A DNA stretch of 64,000 bases from positions 16,964 through 80,963 of the forward strand of contig JADZCJ010000048.1 of assembly GCA_020851635.1 (NCBI GenBank), in the 5' to 3' direction. This stretch comes from Anaerolineae bacterium (GTDB taxonomy: Bacteria; Chloroflexota; Anaerolineae; UBA4142; SHND01). How positions within the stretch are numbered: position 1 is the stretch's first letter; the number at the start of each line of letters is the position of its first letter. The notes under the pieces were generated by a model that saw only the letters and a program-made list of their open reading frames with translations, was not told where the DNA came from and did not search any database. Of the stretch, positions 62,769 through 64,000 are shown piece after piece. The translations under genes and the position numbers were made by a program.

Positions 62769-63419
62769 CTACTCTCCAAAATCACCAATCATCAATCTAA
62801 AATCATCAATCGTTTCCGCCCCCATCCTTTCCCAATACCCATTCAACTCCCCCGTCGCCCGCGCCAAAAACCGCACCCCCGTCGCCTGCGCCGCCTCCCA
62901 ATCCGAACTCCCATCTCCCACAAACAACACCCCATCCCTCGCCAACCCATACACACCCAACACCCGCCGCACCACCTCTTCTTTTTTCGTCGGCGAACCC
63001 CACGCCCCTTCAAAACACCCCGCAATCCCCCGCCCCTCCAAAATCACATCCAATTCCCCCTGCGGCGTCCCCGAAGCCACAAACATCAACTTGCTCCCCC
63101 GCCACCGCTCCAACAGCTCCCGCACACCCGGCACAAACGGACACCCCATCACCTTGCCCAACACCAACCCCGAAAACTCCTGCCCCAGCCGTTCCCTCTC
63201 CACCCCATCCAACGGCTTTTTCAACAACTCCCTATAAATCCACTCAAACTTGTCATACCGCGACACCCCCAAATGCCCCAAATGATACTCCAAAATCCTC
63301 TCCCGAAACTCCGGATACCCCCCAAACAACTCCAAAAAAGCCACCGTCTTGATCTCCGCCGACTCCAAAATCACCCCATCCAGATCAAACACCACCGCCC
63401 GCACATCATCAAATCGCAT
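62769..63419 (-). CDS. HAD-superfamily hydrolase (phosphoglycolate-phosphatase-like)
   Basis: About 216 residues. The HAD motifs are clear: VVFDLDGVILES (motif I), FVASGTPQGELDVIL (motif II), then DGVLFVGDGSSDWEAAQATG (motif IV), with a helical cap between. It removes phosphate from a small metabolite; nucleotide-sugar precursor phosphates are plausible. The last residues (TIDDFRLMIGDF) are encoded by an AATCnnn heptamer array, and the stop lies in a CTGACTA-type stretch. Confidence 0.9.
   Translation of the reverse strand: MRFDDVRAVVFDLDGVILESAEIKTVAFLELFGGYPEFRERILEYHLGHLGVSRYDKFEWIYRELLKKPLDGVERERLGQEFSGLVLGKVMGCPFVPGVRELLERWRGSKLMFVASGTPQGELDVILEGRGIAGCFEGAWGSPTKKEEVVRRVLGVYGLARDGVLFVGDGSSDWEAAQATGVRFLARATGELNGYWERMGAETIDDFRLMIGDFGE
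62780..62814. repeat. Heptamer array inside the 3' end of the HAD gene
   Basis: Five AATCnnn units (AATCACC, AATCATC, AATCTAA, AATCATC, AATCGTT), the same class as at 7940 and 36515, here encoding the C-terminal residues of the HAD protein. Confidence 0.8.
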
Positions 63420-63425
63420 CATAGT

Positions 63426-63803
63426 TCAAGCAACCGCATTCCCGGTCCTCACCCCACCCATAGATTTCATCAACCCAACCAACATTGCCGCAATCTCCCC
63501 AACCTCATCCACCAACCCATCCGCACAAGCATCATCCAAATATGCCAAGCTCCGCGCAATCTCAGCCGCCGTTATCACTTCATAGCACGACCGCAGCGCA
63601 ATCTCCAGAAACCTACAAAATTCCTTCCTTGAACTATTCCCCGCCCCCTCCGCAATATTCAACGGAATCGAACTCGCCGCCCGCCGAATCTGACTCGTCA
63701 ATCCGTATCGCTCCTCCGATGGCCATCCCTGTGTCTCTCGATAAATCCGCGTCGTCAACCCCATCGCGCGCTGCCACACCTTCAACTCCCGAAACTTGTG
63801 TAT
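63426..63803 (-). CDS. Four-helix-bundle protein (23S rRNA IVS/TIGR02436 type) with apparent ATA start
   Basis: About 125 residues. HKFRELKVWQRAMGLTTRIYRETQGWPSEERYGLTSQIRRAASSIPLNIAEG is the exact family signature (K-V-W-Q, then SIP-x-NIAEG). Relatives start with methionine shortly before F-R-E-L. Here the only codon at that place with a Shine-Dalgarno (AGGAGGG, 63808-63814) is ATA at 63803-63801, since an in-frame TAG lies just upstream. A TTG at 63785 would lose conserved residues. Function unknown; the family is linked to rRNA intervening sequences and is also common as free genes. Confidence 0.85.
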   Translation of the reverse strand: MHKFRELKVWQRAMGLTTRIYRETQGWPSEERYGLTSQIRRAASSIPLNIAEGAGNSSRKEFCRFLEIALRSCYEVITAAEIARSLAYLDDACADGLVDEVGEIAAMLVGLMKSMGGVRTGNAVA

Positions 63804-63858
63804 CGCGCCCTCCTATTCGCTCTGAACTTTATCTACCTTTTTTCCCCCACAGACTTTT

Positions 63859-63874
63859 CTGTCTACTGACTACT
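63859..63874. repeat. Short heptamer stretch at the edge of the insertion element
   Basis: CTGTCTA, CTGACTA and part of a third unit, ending 10 bp before the first insertion-element repeat. Confidence 0.7.
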
Positions 63875-63883
63875 TCTCAATAA

Positions 63884-64000
63884 TCAGGACATCGTGCAGT
63901 AAGTTGTACTCACGACATCGTGCGCACTCTAACAACCAAACGTACTCAGGACATCGTGCAGTTTTTGTTCATACTTTCTGTTCTAAGGAGGAAGTATGGA
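63884..64000 (+). mobile_element. Left end of an insertion sequence, cut by the window edge
   Basis: Three short near-identical repeats read ACTCAGGACATCGTGCAG-like: 63884-63900, 63907-63924 and 63943-63962. Multiple short terminal repeats of this TCAGGACATCG kind are typical of IS481- and IS21-like elements. A strong AAGGAGGAAG precedes an ATG at 63996, which would begin a transposase that leaves the window after two bases. Element family is inferred, since no coding sequence is visible. Confidence 0.55.

Overview
The window is one block of GC-rich bacterial chromosome. Almost every gene is on the minus strand, and the genes are packed with 1 to 17 bp overlaps or very short gaps. Only three confident complete genes read on the plus strand: a secreted protein at 12877, a cupin at 29459 and a ClC channel at 46113. 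Several traits suggest a Chloroflexota (Anaerolineae-like) bacterium: large multi-membrane-span GT-C proteins with long C-terminal beta domains, a DUF2079 protein, a PabB-PabC fusion, and many imperfect heptanucleotide repeat arrays. That placement is inference, because no rRNA or other phylogenetic marker gene allows a firm call.

Layout: 0-3.5 kb holds a truncated FAH-family enzyme, an MFS exporter and an ABC-2 export pair. 3.6-12.6 kb holds four large membrane proteins of the GT39/DUF2079/flippase/ILEI-domain kind. 12.8-17 kb is a secreted-protein patch. 17.2-19.2 kb has small metabolic genes (cupin, DUF2255, aldo/keto reductase). 19.2-23.3 kb is a glycosyltransferase operon. 23.3-29.2 kb carries aminodeoxychorismate synthase/lyase, a sulfurtransferase, a DegT aminotransferase and two membrane-associated proteins. 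30-38.3 kb carries PdxH, an acyltransferase, a Gfo/Idh dehydrogenase, APS kinase, ATP sulfurylase and two alkaline-phosphatase-superfamily proteins. 38.3-42.7 kb has a second ILEI-domain membrane protein and a PQQ-type sugar dehydrogenase. 42.7-46 kb is housekeeping: thymidine kinase, bL31, bL27, bL21, an inositol monophosphatase and tRNA-Leu. 46-49 kb has ClC and a MOSC protein. 49-62.4 kb is a surface-polysaccharide locus: PglD-like acetyltransferase, initiating sugar-phosphate transferase, glycosyltransferases, O-antigen ligase/polymerase, methyltransferases and a Wzm/Wzt ABC exporter. The end has an HAD hydrolase, a four-helix-bundle protein and the edge of an insertion sequence.

The main theme is envelope glycan synthesis. 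Nucleotide-sugar tailoring enzymes (DegT aminotransferase, Gfo/Idh dehydrogenase, two left-handed beta-helix acyltransferases), polyprenyl-phosphate loading (PglC-like transferase, DPM-like GT2), GT-C transferases, polymerase and Wzm/Wzt together form a pathway for a surface glycan. ATP sulfurylase plus APS kinase would supply PAPS.

The most unusual features are as follows. (1) At least fourteen heptamer repeat arrays occur. Some lie inside genes and encode 7-residue periodic insertions. Others sit directly against genes and supply their stop codons. (2) Two paralogous giant membrane proteins carry ILEI/PANDER (FAM3-like) domains. (3) An AT-richer glycan cassette is bounded by a truncated glycosyltransferase on one side and a composition break inside wzt on the other. 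(4) An apparent AUA start codon lies in a 23S-IVS-type four-helix-bundle gene. (5) Several palindromic REP-like repeat families are present, one of them inside a coding sequence.
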